NCBI GenBank assembly: GCA_965276955.1
Contig: CBDIBP010000036.1
Span: 62,001-126,000, forward strand
Reading direction: 5' to 3'
Origin: JABDEZ01 sp965276955
GTDB taxonomy: Bacteria; Bacteroidota; Bacteroidia; Chitinophagales; Chitinophagaceae
Length of the DNA: 64,000 bases
Shown here: piece by piece, positions 1-8,097 of the stretch
Layout: every line of letters begins with the position of its first letter
How positions within the stretch are numbered: the stretch's first letter is position 1
Notes under the pieces: model-generated
What the model was told of the DNA's origin: nothing
Databases searched by the model: none
The model's input: the letters and a program-made list of their open reading frames with translations, nothing else
Made by a program: the position numbers and the translations under genes

Positions 1-2
1 TA

Positions 3-845
3 TCAAAGATCTTTGTGTGCTTCGCCATTATACTATTAACCAGCTGTAATCCTTATGGCCAAAAAATAACTTACGACCAACTTGAGATATATTACAAAGA
101 CGGGGTTACAAAGGAAGAAGCTTCAAAGGCAGGGGACTATATAATAGCAGAAAAAATTGTATCCAACCTTAATAAAAAGAGAAGTTTTCAGATCACCAAA
201 AAACATGGTCGATTCATTTTCAAAATGGTCGTCAATCCAGAGCTTGTATCAAATGTGGAATTTATGCAACTGGCATCACAGGCTACCGAAAGCTTATCAA
301 AAGACGTTTTTAACGGAGCCGATGTTGATATAGAACTTTGTGATGCTCCTTTTAAAACTTTTAAGGTCATTAAGATGAGCGATTGGCGAACCTTTACTAA
401 TCAGTCATATGAGATCCGGTACCCGTCATCATGGAGTTTTACAGAGAACACTAATGATGCCACCAAATTTACGTTGCTCAACAACGAAACGTATGATGGA
501 AAACAAAAAGCAATAATCGAATTAATTACAATAAATATAAATGATCCCAGTACTACAATTGATCATTATACCCAAGTGTTGGAAAATAATGTAAAAGACC
601 CATCACAAATTGTTGATGGCAAAATCATTCAGTCAGTTGCCGATACAGCGAATGGTCGCGAGTTTAGAAAAATGATAGTCACCGGCACAATAAAAAATGT
701 AGAGGTCCCCCAAAGAATAGAACAATATTACTGGGTGGTAAATGACAAGGTCTATTTATTACGAACGACCATTGATGTTCATCCAGATCAAGACTTTCTA
801 ATATATTTAACAGAGGATATTATGGACTCCTTCAAGATATATTAA
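3..845 (+). CDS. Putative lipoprotein, 5' end outside the window
   Basis: The reading frame is open to the left edge, so the true start lies upstream. A GTG at 15 is possible but would cut into the hydrophobic segment. The visible N-terminus is a lipoprotein signal: a hydrophobic stretch ending in the lipobox LTSC, then NPYGQ. This suggests a lipid-anchored envelope protein. The mature part is about 265 residues. Its second half starts with a YEIRYPSSWSF motif, which resembles the opening strand of PsbP/DUF1795-like domains; that match is only an inference. It stops 33 bp before the convergent epimerase gene. I do not recognise a specific family, and no function is assigned. Confidence 0.7.
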   Translation, partial: SKIFVCFAIILLTSCNPYGQKITYDQLEIYYKDGVTKEEASKAGDYIIAEKIVSNLNKKRSFQITKKHGRFIFKMVVNPELVSNVEFMQLASQATESLSKDVFNGADVDIELCDAPFKTFKVIKMSDWRTFTNQSYEIRYPSSWSFTENTNDATKFTLLNNETYDGKQKAIIELITININDPSTTIDHYTQVLENNVKDPSQIVDGKIIQSVADTANGREFRKMIVTGTIKNVEVPQRIEQYYWVVNDKVYLLRTTIDVHPDQDFLIYLTEDIMDSFKIY

Positions 846-878
846 CATGCTTGTTTTTACACCTGAAGCTATAAGCGA

Positions 879-1874
879 TCATAATGCTTTCTGCTGCTCT
901 TTCGCCTTAAAAAATGCAACCGTTTGCTTCAGCCCATCCATGAAGCGCTGTGTAGGTTGGTAGCCGAGTAGCTGTTGCGCTTTAGAAATATCGGCGAGTG
1001 AGTTCCTTATGTCGCCCTCGCGCTCTTCGCGGTAGGTGGCGCTATGTTCTATCTGCAACATGTCACGTATCGACTCGTACAGGAAGTTCACTGAAAAGTT
1101 CTCGCCCACTGCCACATTGTAAGCTTCACCAAATGCGGCATCATTATCGGTAAGCATACCGCGTACGTTGGCCTGTACTGCGTTATCTACAAATGTGAAA
1201 TCGCGTGTCTGCTCACCATCACCGTTTATATACACAGGTGTGTTGTTCATGATGCCACTTACAAACAAAGGTATCACCGCAGCATAGGGACCATTAGGAT
1301 CTTGGCGTGGGCCAAATACATTAAAGTAGCGAAGACCAATTACTTTTATACCGTACAGTTTGCCAAACACTTCGGCATACAGCTCGTTCACTTTTTTAGT
1401 TACTGCATAGGGCGACAAAGGGTTGCCTACTTTATTTTCCTTCTTAGGCAGGTTAGGCTCATCGCCATATACAGATGATGAGGACGCGTACACGAACGTC
1501 TGAACACTTGAATCTTTGGCAGCAGTAAGCATATTCAGGAACCCGCTTACATTCACAGCATTGCTGGTCACCGGGTCTTTTACAGACCTGGGCACAGAGC
1601 CCAGCGCTGCCTGGTGCGATACGTGGTCTATGCCCTGCAATGCCTGTACGCAAGTATCAAAGTCGCGGATATCCCCCTTCACAAATTCATAGTTAGGATA
1701 AGATGAGAACATGTCTACATTGCTTTGCAAGCCGGTGGCCAGGTTATCGAGCACGCGCACTTTTGCAGCATTGTTCTTCAAAAGATATTCTGTTATGTGC
1801 GAGCCTATAAAGCCTGCGCCGCCCGTTACCAAAAAATGTTTGCCTGTAATATCTTTCGTGTGGAAGGTTGCCAT
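879..1874 (-). CDS. NAD-dependent UDP-sugar 4-epimerase (extended SDR family)
   Basis: This is an extended short-chain dehydrogenase of 331 residues, the usual length for GalE/WbpP-type enzymes. The N-terminal Rossmann motif is LVTGGAGFIGSH (about residues 15-26). The catalytic Ser region is ASSSSVYG, and the Tyr/Lys pair is in SPYAVTKK. The RYFNVFGPRQDP segment and the GDGEQTRDF loop match the WbpP-like UDP-N-acetylglucosamine 4-epimerase subgroup more than classical GalE. The likely role is interconversion of UDP-GlcNAc/UDP-GalNAc or related sugars for surface polysaccharide in the cytoplasm. The substrate is inferred. The ATG at 1874 is well placed a few residues before the Rossmann motif. 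The gene is alone on its strand, with no glycosyltransferase cluster beside it here. Confidence 0.85.
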   Translation of the reverse strand: MATFHTKDITGKHFLVTGGAGFIGSHITEYLLKNNAAKVRVLDNLATGLQSNVDMFSSYPNYEFVKGDIRDFDTCVQALQGIDHVSHQAALGSVPRSVKDPVTSNAVNVSGFLNMLTAAKDSSVQTFVYASSSSVYGDEPNLPKKENKVGNPLSPYAVTKKVNELYAEVFGKLYGIKVIGLRYFNVFGPRQDPNGPYAAVIPLFVSGIMNNTPVYINGDGEQTRDFTFVDNAVQANVRGMLTDNDAAFGEAYNVAVGENFSVNFLYESIRDMLQIEHSATYREEREGDIRNSLADISKAQQLLGYQPTQRFMDGLKQTVAFFKAKEQQKAL

Positions 1875-1962
1875 TGCTGTATATTATGGATATGAGAACT
1901 GGCCTGCAGTTGCCCCTGCAAAATAGCGGAAATGTGCTACAATAGTAAGCACAGAAAAATAA

Positions 1963-1992
1963 CGAAGCTTCCTGCCATGGCGGGAAGCTTCG
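1963..1992 (-). terminator. Rho-independent terminator downstream of thx
   Basis: A 10-bp perfect outer stem (CGAAGCTTCC paired with GGAAGCTTCG) encloses a GCCATGGC core. On the minus strand it is followed by a T-rich run (TTATTTTT). It lies 23 bp after the bTHX stop codon. Confidence 0.7.
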
Positions 1993-2015
1993 CAAAATAG
2001 GGTCACCTATATTTT

Positions 2016-2144
2016 TTAAGCTTTTGCTGCTGCTTTTGGCGCTTTATCAGCACCCGCCTTTTGTGTGCGGCGAGCTATCCTTTTCTTACCAAAACTGTGC
2101 ATTGATATCTTACCGCGTTTTGTGCGCTTATCACCACGTCCCAT
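2016..2144 (-). CDS. Small ribosomal protein bTHX (S31/Thx family)
   Basis: A 42-residue, very basic protein starts MGRGDKRTKRGKI, continues HSFGKKRIARR, and ends in an Ala/Lys tail. The MGRGDKRTK(R/K)GK start followed by SFGKKR is the signature of the 30S-subunit protein THX, common in Bacteroidota and Thermus. It binds in the head of the small subunit. Here the family core is extended by about 17 residues of Lys/Ala-rich sequence. The gene is flanked on both sides by terminator hairpins, so it can be expressed as a single-gene transcript or by readthrough from HU. It is short and easily missed. The family assignment is firm because nearly every position of the N-terminal half matches. Confidence 0.88.
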   Translation of the reverse strand: MGRGDKRTKRGKISMHSFGKKRIARRTQKAGADKAPKAAAKA

Positions 2145-2173
2145 GTTTATTATTTTTTTTAGAATGCAAAAAT

Positions 2174-2206
2174 AAAAAAAAGCAAGAACATTGTTCCTGC
2201 TTTTTT
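2174..2206 (-). terminator. Rho-independent terminator between HU and thx
   Basis: On the minus strand an AAAAAAGCAGGAAC stem pairs with GTTCTTGCTTTTTT (one G-U wobble) around a 3-nt loop. A long T run follows directly. It sits 18 bp after the HU stop codon. Confidence 0.75.
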
Positions 2207-2223
2207 GCTCCAGATGCCAGGAA

Positions 2224-2508
2224 TTATTTTTTACCGCTGCTTATCTTGGTTGAAAATTCTTTACCAGCTTTAAACTTAGGTACTTTACGTGCTTTGATCT
2301 TGATCACTTCACCTGTTTGAGGATTGCGGCCATTACGAGCTGAACGGTCAGATACAGAGAATGTACCAAAACCAACAAGCGTTACACGGTCACCTTTCTT
2401 CAAAGTGCCTACTACAGCGCTTGTAAAGGAGTCCAGGGCTTCGTTTGCCTGCGTTTTAGTAATGCCAGAATCTTTGGCCATTTTGTCGATTAATTCGGCT
2501 TTGTTCAT
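2224..2508 (-). CDS. HU family DNA-binding protein
   Basis: This 94-residue histone-like nucleoid protein starts MNKAELIDKMAKDSGITK. It has the DNA-binding arm signature GFGTFSVSDRSARNGRNPQT and a Lys-rich tail ending in SSGKK. HU dimers bend and compact DNA in the nucleoid. The start at 2508 is chosen because it gives the canonical MNKAEL N-terminus. The frame stays open for 27 more codons upstream, but those overlap the promoter and match nothing in the family. A consensus Bacteroidota promoter lies 44 bp upstream and a strong terminator follows, so the gene looks monocistronic. Confidence 0.95.
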   Translation of the reverse strand: MNKAELIDKMAKDSGITKTQANEALDSFTSAVVGTLKKGDRVTLVGFGTFSVSDRSARNGRNPQTGEVIKIKARKVPKFKAGKEFSTKISSGKK

Positions 2509-2551
2509 GACTTGTTTTTGTTTTTGTGTGAAATAATTTTTTGAGGTAAGA

Positions 2552-2582
2552 CAAATATACTCACCTTTAGCACACTTGCAAA
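2552..2582 (-). promoter_or_regulatory. Bacteroidota-type promoter for the HU gene
   Basis: On the minus strand there is a TTTG (-33 box), exactly 19 nt, then TATATTTG (-7 box, consensus TAnnTTTG). The HU ATG is 44 nt downstream of the -7 box. This is a full match to the primary sigma-factor consensus known for Bacteroidota. Confidence 0.75.
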
Positions 2583-2741
2583 TATTCATTAAAAAAAATT
2601 ACACTTAAAAGCCTTACCTGTTGCCGCTTTCCACATATTCACACTCAAAATACCGTACATCACCGAACTATTAACGGTAAAAACCCCATTGTTTTTGGCC
2701 AGCATATTCATATGTACTATCCACTAAGATGTATTACTAAG

Positions 2742-3044
2742 TTAGATCACCTCCATTACCGTACGGAAAGCGATGACCTTATCTCCAAATTTTTCTATCA
2801 TCTTACCTCCTAAAGCTGGCGCGTGCCTGCTGACATAGTTATCATAGTTTTCCATACTATCGCAAAAGTACTGTACCACGAATGTAGCGCCATCTTCTTC
2901 ATCATGTCCTAATAGCCTGCACAGCCTGCTATCTGTAAAAAGCCCGGTTTGCAGCACTTCCGGCATGTGCGTTCCTTTCATCCACTTTACCCATTCCTCT
3001 GCTACGGCATGGTGTGCTTTTATTGTTATGTTGTATATGATCAT
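2742..3044 (-). CDS. DUF4286 family protein
   Basis: A 100-residue protein starts MIIYNITIKAHHAVAEEW and continues WMKGTHMPEVLQTGLF. This matches the short DUF4286 family, a ferredoxin-like alpha/beta fold of unknown function that is widespread in Bacteroidota. The start at 3044 matches the family N-terminus and leaves a 23-bp gap to rsgA. An in-frame upstream start at 3074 would overlap the rsgA stop and add ten unrelated residues. It follows rsgA on the same strand, so the two are probably cotranscribed. No catalytic motif is visible. Confidence 0.75.
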   Translation of the reverse strand: MIIYNITIKAHHAVAEEWVKWMKGTHMPEVLQTGLFTDSRLCRLLGHDEEDGATFVVQYFCDSMENYDNYVSRHAPALGGKMIEKFGDKVIAFRTVMEVI

Positions 3045-3067
3045 GCTATTGCTTATTGCAAATGTTG

Positions 3068-4021
3068 TTACCACTTTTTTTCTATTGTAGCCATTATAGA
3101 CAAATAGCTATCATATCGCTCAGGTGCTATTGTAGCTGCCATTACAGCCTCTTTTACAGCACAGCCAGGCTCATTTATATGCAGGCAGTTATTGAAGCGG
3201 CACTGGCTCATTACTGCCCGCATCTCGGGAAAGTAATGCGATAGTTCTTCCCTGGTCATATCTATCAGGCCAAACTCCTTCACTCCCGGCGTATCTATTA
3301 TCTTACCTATGCCCGGGATATCGAACATTTCTGCGAACGTGGTGGTGTGCTGGCCCTTGCCGCTCCAGTCCGATACGTCTTGCGTTTTCAGGCCCAGCCC
3401 TGGTACCAGCCGGTTTATGAGCGTGCTTTTACCTACACCAGAATGGCCGCTGAACAATGTAGTGCCACCCTGCAGCCGCGCCTGCAGTGCGGTAAGATAG
3501 CTGGGGTCGGTAGCCACTATAGGGTATAGCTCATACCCGGCCCCTCCATACATATCTTGCCAGTGCTGCAATTGCTGCCGATGTTTTTCTTTCAGCAGGT
3601 CGGTTTTGTTCACCACAATTATAGCGGGTATATGGTATGCCTCTGCCGTTACCAGGAAACGGTCTATGAACCCATGCGAGGTGCGGGGCGATGTGATAGT
3701 GGCGATCAGCAATGCAGTATCCAGGTTGGCCGCCACAATATGTTTCTGGTTCCTGTTGTGTGGCGATACCCTTACTATGTAGTTGTTTCTTGGGGCTATC
3801 TCTTTTATGGTGCACACATGTTCCTTCTCATTCTCCACCTCAAAGACCACACGGTCGCCTACGGCTATAGGGTTGGTCGATGATATGTCGTCATCGATCT
3901 TCATCTTTCCTTTTATGCGGGCATTCCAGAAAACGCCTTCGGCATCCTGTACTATATACCAGCTACCTGTAGACTTGTATACCAGCCCTGTTGTATCGCT
4001 ATTTATTTGCTGCCCTGACAA
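3068..4021 (-). CDS. rsgA: Ribosome small subunit-dependent GTPase A
   Basis: RsgA is a circularly permuted GTPase that checks late 30S maturation. The order seen is an N-terminal OB fold with the family opening GLVYKSTGSWY, then G4 NKTDL, G1 GHSGVGKST (residues 192-200), G3 DTPG, and a C-terminal zinc domain with CRFNNCLHINEPGC (Cys-Cys-His-Cys ligands). The length of 317 residues is normal. No in-frame ATG exists near the 5' end: an in-frame TAA lies at 4040-4042, and the only good start is TTG at 4021, nine codons before the conserved opening. A rare start codon may keep expression low. It lies 30 bp after the FtsX-like permease gene. Confidence 0.93.
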   Translation of the reverse strand: MSGQQINSDTTGLVYKSTGSWYIVQDAEGVFWNARIKGKMKIDDDISSTNPIAVGDRVVFEVENEKEHVCTIKEIAPRNNYIVRVSPHNRNQKHIVAANLDTALLIATITSPRTSHGFIDRFLVTAEAYHIPAIIVVNKTDLLKEKHRQQLQHWQDMYGGAGYELYPIVATDPSYLTALQARLQGGTTLFSGHSGVGKSTLINRLVPGLGLKTQDVSDWSGKGQHTTTFAEMFDIPGIGKIIDTPGVKEFGLIDMTREELSHYFPEMRAVMSQCRFNNCLHINEPGCAVKEAVMAATIAPERYDSYLSIMATIEKKW

Positions 4022-4051
4022 TACTATTATGGATGTTCTTTAATATAGTTG

Positions 4052-5296
4052 TTATTCATACCGGAGCGCCACTATAGGGTCCAGTTTAGATGCTTTTATA
4101 GCGGGGTATATACCCGATATCACTCCAACTACTGCACACAAGGTCACTCCCATCATCATCCATAGCCAGGGCACTATAAATCCGGTCTTAAAAGCAAAGC
4201 CCAGCAGGTTGCCTACGCAAATACCAGATATTACGCCTATCACACCGCCCATCAGGCTTATGAGTATAGATTCTGAAAGGAACTGGTTCTTAATGGCTGA
4301 CGGTCTTGCGCCCATTGCCTTGCTCACACCTATCTCCCGTGTGCGCTCTGCTACCGATACGAGCATTATGTTCATCAATCCTATTACAGAGCCCAACAGG
4401 GTAATGATACCTATCACTACTGCAGCCCAGCTGATATATTTAATGTTATCGAGCAGTATATTGGCCAGGCTATCGTTTTGCATGATACTGAAATTGTCAG
4501 CCGTTCTTAAAGACAATTTTCTAATGACGCGAAACAAGCCTACAGCTTCTTCATTAGCCAGTTCTTTAGCTTCTATGCTATTTACTTTTACGCTTATCAC
4601 ATAGCTCTGGTTGCCACCGTATACAGAGCGCGCAGTACCTAATGGTATCAGTATCAGGTTATCAGCATCCATCATCATGCTGCCGCCTTTTGGTTCGGTA
4701 ACACCTACTACCCTGTACTTTACATCGCCTACCGATATGACCTTGTTTATGGCATTTGCTGAGTTCGACTTAAATAATTTTTTGGCTATCCCACTGCCTA
4801 TGATGCAGGTATAGCTTACATCCTGTGCCTCGTTAGGCGTAATATCCCGGCCTTGGGCTATCTTCGTATCAGCAATAGTAAGGTATTGGTCATCTATACC
4901 CAGTAATCTTACATTTGGGTTTGTTTTTTCAGACCCATAGTGGGCAGTACCTATTGTAGTACCGGTAACAGATATGCCCACTTTTGAGGGAAAGCTGAAT
5001 CGTTTTTTAAATGCTTTTGCTTCTTCGTAAGTAATATCCTTCCCGTCTGTAACAAGCATACTGAAGCCACCTTTGTGCTTCTTTTTCTTTATTATATCGC
5101 TGCTGATCTGGAAGCTGTTGGCGCCCATACTGCTGAAGTTGGAATACACAGCAGATTTCATTACCTCTATTGCTGTGAGTATGCCCACCAATGCCATGAT
5201 GCCCAGGCCTATAATGGCTATAGTAAGCGCCGACCGTAAGCGGTTGGTCCTAATAGCACGATATGCCAGTGAGATATTAAAAAACAGTTGCATCAT
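4052..5296 (-). CDS. MacB/FtsX-family ABC transporter permease
   Basis: This is a membrane protein of about 414 residues. It has one N-terminal transmembrane helix (after RTNRLRSALT), a periplasmic MacB-type core domain of roughly 200 residues, and three C-terminal helices in the FtsX domain with the signature ERTREIGVSKAMGA and the closing GIYPA..A..LDPI..LRYE. Such proteins are permeases of mechanotransmission-type ABC systems for lipoprotein or peptide export. No ATPase or membrane-fusion gene is adjacent, so the partner must be elsewhere. The start at ATG 5296 (or 5293) is preferred over an upstream in-frame TTG at 5317. A -7-like TACCTTTG box at 5305-5312 would place transcription initiation just before the ATG. 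Confidence 0.87.
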   Translation of the reverse strand: MMQLFFNISLAYRAIRTNRLRSALTIAIIGLGIMALVGILTAIEVMKSAVYSNFSSMGANSFQISSDIIKKKKHKGGFSMLVTDGKDITYEEAKAFKKRFSFPSKVGISVTGTTIGTAHYGSEKTNPNVRLLGIDDQYLTIADTKIAQGRDITPNEAQDVSYTCIIGSGIAKKLFKSNSANAINKVISVGDVKYRVVGVTEPKGGSMMMDADNLILIPLGTARSVYGGNQSYVISVKVNSIEAKELANEEAVGLFRVIRKLSLRTADNFSIMQNDSLANILLDNIKYISWAAVVIGIITLLGSVIGLMNIMLVSVAERTREIGVSKAMGARPSAIKNQFLSESILISLMGGVIGVISGICVGNLLGFAFKTGFIVPWLWMMMGVTLCAVVGVISGIYPAIKASKLDPIVALRYE

Positions 5297-5383
5297 TGTG
5301 CTTGCAAAGGTATACAAACCATTTCATCGGCAAGAGGCTTCTATATGGGAGCTATAAAGCACCAAGCACCGCAATTTTTTCTA

Positions 5384-5881
5384 CTACGCCGGCAATGACA
5401 GGCCGTAATATAAATGCCCGCAAGCCTTTCCATCAAAAATGGCTACACCAGGCAGATGCCCCCATTGGCTGAATCCAAATTTTGTTAAAAGTTGAATGCT
5501 GGCTGCGTTAGTATCAAGCAATATGGCAAAATAAGTTCTCACTTGCAGTTGCTTTGCCTGGCTCATAGCATATGCCATCAGTTGAGTGCCCACACCCTGT
5601 CGCCTGTATGCCTGGTCCACGTAGTAGCTCAGCTCCTTGGTATATATCAGCGCTTTTCGGCCAGGCCTATAGGGGCTTACGGAAAGCCAACCCGCTATTA
5701 TCCCATCTATCTCAGCTACATATAGCGGATAGTCATTAGCAGTATGCATAACATACCATTCTTGTTTATCGGCCGCTACCCAATGCTCTGTATCTGCAGT
5801 AGTAAAAGACATATCTACAGCCTGGTTGTATATATCAACTATGGTTTTCAGATCCTCCGCGTTCGCGATGCGTATATGCAT
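5384..5881 (-). CDS. GNAT family N-acetyltransferase
   Basis: This GNAT-fold acetyltransferase of 165 residues starts MHIRIANAEDLKTIVDIYNQ. The acetyl-CoA binding segment is YRRQGVGTQLMAYAM (the R/Q-x-x-G-x-G/A loop). Later come LLDTNAASIQLLTKFGF and GHLPGVAIFDGK, an arrangement typical of the phosphinothricin/methionine-sulfoximine acetyltransferase (Pat/MnaT) subgroup. It would transfer acetyl to an amino group of a small molecule. The exact acceptor is not predictable. The start at 5881 matches the family, and 17 upstream in-frame codons are not supported. It is a separate unit from the permease gene downstream. Confidence 0.85.
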   Translation of the reverse strand: MHIRIANAEDLKTIVDIYNQAVDMSFTTADTEHWVAADKQEWYVMHTANDYPLYVAEIDGIIAGWLSVSPYRPGRKALIYTKELSYYVDQAYRRQGVGTQLMAYAMSQAKQLQVRTYFAILLDTNAASIQLLTKFGFSQWGHLPGVAIFDGKACGHLYYGLSLPA

Positions 5882-6051
5882 AAAGTATATTTTGAAACAA
5901 CATCTAAAAGTAATCAATAGACGCTTCATCAATAAAACATCGGCTAAACAATATAGTTTTCTTATTGTTATTTAATTCTACAAACGCATATTGATCACTA
6001 AATATCGAATACTTTCGTCGTCAACTCCATTTTACCAAATAGTTACACGGT

Positions 6052-6765
6052 ATGGCTATTAAAAAATACTTTCTTTTTTCTTTTCTTTTGTTTTGTGGCA
6101 GGCCCGCGCAGGGGCAGGTAGTGTTTGGCGTGCTGGGCGGTGCTGGTTTGCCCATTTTTAGCCAACCTGCTAAGGCCGCTGACGACCCCAAAAGTGGCTC
6201 TGCTGATATTACCGCTATGTATGGGGGCAGCATTATGATATATGCCGGATACTCTATAGGGATCGGGGCATCGGTGTATACCCAGAACTATTCATTCACT
6301 ATGCACAATGGTCAAAGCAATAACCTGGGATACAGCGGTACCGACCTGGTGCACAACAGTAACTATATATTTCTGGCCCCTACCCTTAGTTTTATATTAG
6401 ATCCAAGAGACGTACTGCAGATCAATTTGAGTCCTGCGATAGGACTTAATACTGGTGGAAAGGAATACGTAAAGAATTATTCGGTAGCTGCAAATGGCGC
6501 CCTGCTCTCTGCAGACAGTACCAATACTACAGAGCACATAGATCAGTTAGTTTTTTGCGCTACAGCACAGTTCCTACAGAATATCATATTGTCGCCGCAT
6601 TTCCGTCTTTGCTTTATAGAAAGCTATAGCTATATGGCTACTAACCTGTCGCAAACAAATGATGCAGGCCGGAACATACATCCCGGCTATGCATCAGTAA
6701 TGGCTTCATTTACCTACCGCATTCATAAGCGGAATGTAAGGTATGAGGAACCGAGGTTCAGATAG
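6052..6765 (+). CDS. Predicted outer-membrane beta-barrel protein
   Basis: A 237-residue protein has a clear N-terminal signal peptide (Lys-Lys, a Phe/Leu-rich core, cleavage after about AQGQ). The mature part is rich in alternating aromatic and small residues and Gly, in strand-like blocks such as YSIGIGASVYTQNYSFTM and HFRLCFIESYSYMATNL. This suggests a small porin-like barrel. I do not recognise a named family. It ends 2 bp before the convergent gene at 6768-7337, another predicted barrel, so the two genes meet tail to tail with no terminator space. Function unknown. Confidence 0.65.
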   Translation: MAIKKYFLFSFLLFCGRPAQGQVVFGVLGGAGLPIFSQPAKAADDPKSGSADITAMYGGSIMIYAGYSIGIGASVYTQNYSFTMHNGQSNNLGYSGTDLVHNSNYIFLAPTLSFILDPRDVLQINLSPAIGLNTGGKEYVKNYSVAANGALLSADSTNTTEHIDQLVFCATAQFLQNIILSPHFRLCFIESYSYMATNLSQTNDAGRNIHPGYASVMASFTYRIHKRNVRYEEPRFR

Positions 6766-6767
6766 TA

Positions 6768-7337
6768 TCAAAAGCGGTGAAATGCCACACCAAATGTGGA
6801 AACACCCGTAGACAGGTCTAAAAACAGACCCACCTTGTGTGTAAGATGATATTCTGAACCTATATGCAGATCAAGATATAAAGGGCTTGCCTGGCGAGCT
6901 ACACCCTTATCTCCATCGTAACCATTATCCCACGTTACATTGCTGATAGCTATACCGGCAGATGCGGCTGCATAAAAGTCCCACTTGCGGGGCGTTCCCA
7001 GTAATTCATTGAAATAATAGGTGCCTTTTACCCCAATAGGAACAACAGTTTCGCGGTAATAATAGTCATTACCATGATAATAGTAAGCATCGCTACGGTA
7101 TGTAGTAAAACCGATAAATGGCGCTAATGTAAAATTACGCAGCACATCTATCTCGTAGTTTGCGAAGAAGAATGGGGCTGGCACGCCTATATAGCTAAAG
7201 TAGCCAGGCCCTACACCCAGGTTCAGTGTGTTACCAAAACTTTCCGGGGTACTTTCGCGGTTAATAATAGGTTGTGCATTACTTGTATGAACTGCAATGA
7301 AGAACAACAAGATGAATAATTGCAATTTACATTTCAT
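6768..7337 (-). CDS. Predicted outer-membrane beta-barrel protein
   Basis: A 189-residue protein has a signal peptide (MKCKLQLFILLFFIAVHTSNA, cleaved near AQP). The mature domain has eight or more strand-like segments rich in Tyr/Phe/Gly and ends in a C-terminal Phe (FGVAFHRF), as expected for BAM-inserted barrels. It looks like the OmpW/OmpX-type 'outer membrane beta-barrel' class that is abundant in Bacteroidota. The aromatic run AYYYHGNDYYYRET is unusual. It lies 68 bp downstream of an OmpA-type lipoprotein gene on the same strand and may be cotranscribed with it. Function unknown. Confidence 0.7.
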   Translation of the reverse strand: MKCKLQLFILLFFIAVHTSNAQPIINRESTPESFGNTLNLGVGPGYFSYIGVPAPFFFANYEIDVLRNFTLAPFIGFTTYRSDAYYYHGNDYYYRETVVPIGVKGTYYFNELLGTPRKWDFYAAASAGIAISNVTWDNGYDGDKGVARQASPLYLDLHIGSEYHLTHKVGLFLDLSTGVSTFGVAFHRF

Positions 7338-7405
7338 AGTATGTGGATTTTGTGAATGGTAATAACTTGTGAATGATCGTAAAATATACCAATGATATAC
7401 CAGCG

Positions 7406-7924
7406 CTACTTGCCTTCATACAGAACAAATTCTACACGGCGATTTGCCTGACGCCCTTCGTTGGTAGCGTTGGTCATCACTGGGTTAGTGGCCCCCATAC
7501 CATTGGTGGTCATCCTTGTGTTCCCTACGCCATCGGTCTCCAGCAGGGTCTTGGCATTCTCAGCCCTCCTTTTCGATAAAGATATGTTCACATCATCGGT
7601 GCCTACATTATCAGTGTATCCATTGATGACAGCATGTACCAGGCAATAATCCCTAAGTATATTCGCAAATTTCTGGAAAGAAGGCAGTGCTTGTTTTTTT
7701 ATGTCATCTTTCCCAAAATCGAACATAGCAAGCTCGGGATACACAACGCGTACGGTATCACCTTTTTTATATACTTCAGCATCTTTCAGGTCCCTTTTCA
7801 GTTCCCGGTGCAGTGTATGCATATACCTGCGGTTGCTTATTTTTTTCGATGTATGGCAGGCGGTGAGCGTACCAAATGTTATAGATACTACAATTGCCAG
7901 TGCGAAGATTCTGAGTGTGTTCAT
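7406..7924 (-). CDS. OmpA-family peptidoglycan-binding lipoprotein
   Basis: This 172-residue protein has a lipoprotein signal peptide ending in the lipobox LTAC. The C-terminal OmpA-like domain (about residues 65-170) contains FDFGKDDIKKQALPSF, NGYTDNVGTDDVNISLSKRR and GRQANRRVEF, which are the peptidoglycan-binding signatures. The Asp and Arg that clamp diaminopimelate (TDNVGTDD and NRRVE) are present. The expected role is a lipid-anchored tether between outer membrane and cell wall, like Pal. There is no Tol gene context, so it is not called Pal. It is followed by a predicted beta-barrel gene. Confidence 0.87.
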   Translation of the reverse strand: MNTLRIFALAIVVSITFGTLTACHTSKKISNRRYMHTLHRELKRDLKDAEVYKKGDTVRVVYPELAMFDFGKDDIKKQALPSFQKFANILRDYCLVHAVINGYTDNVGTDDVNISLSKRRAENAKTLLETDGVGNTRMTTNGMGATNPVMTNATNEGRQANRRVEFVLYEGK

Positions 7925-8097
7925 TGTGCTTGATTTTGGTTTAACTAAACGGACAAATAAAACCGTGCCTGTTACGATCGGCGAGGGTGTGCGGTCACAA
8001 AATTTAAATAGACCAAAAGATCTGTTTCCAATTCATAGGTTTTATTTACTTACGCACATATACATGATGAAATATTTTTTATTAATTTCAAAAATGT

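Noticed and set aside
2024..2320. 98-codon plus-strand frame over the thx and HU genes
   Set aside because: It is antisense to two confidently identified genes and their terminator, with no domain.
5297..5317. TTG start for the FtsX-type permease at 5317
   Set aside because: A -7-like box lies inside this segment, and two tandem ATGs follow at 5296/5293 at the normal family N-terminus.
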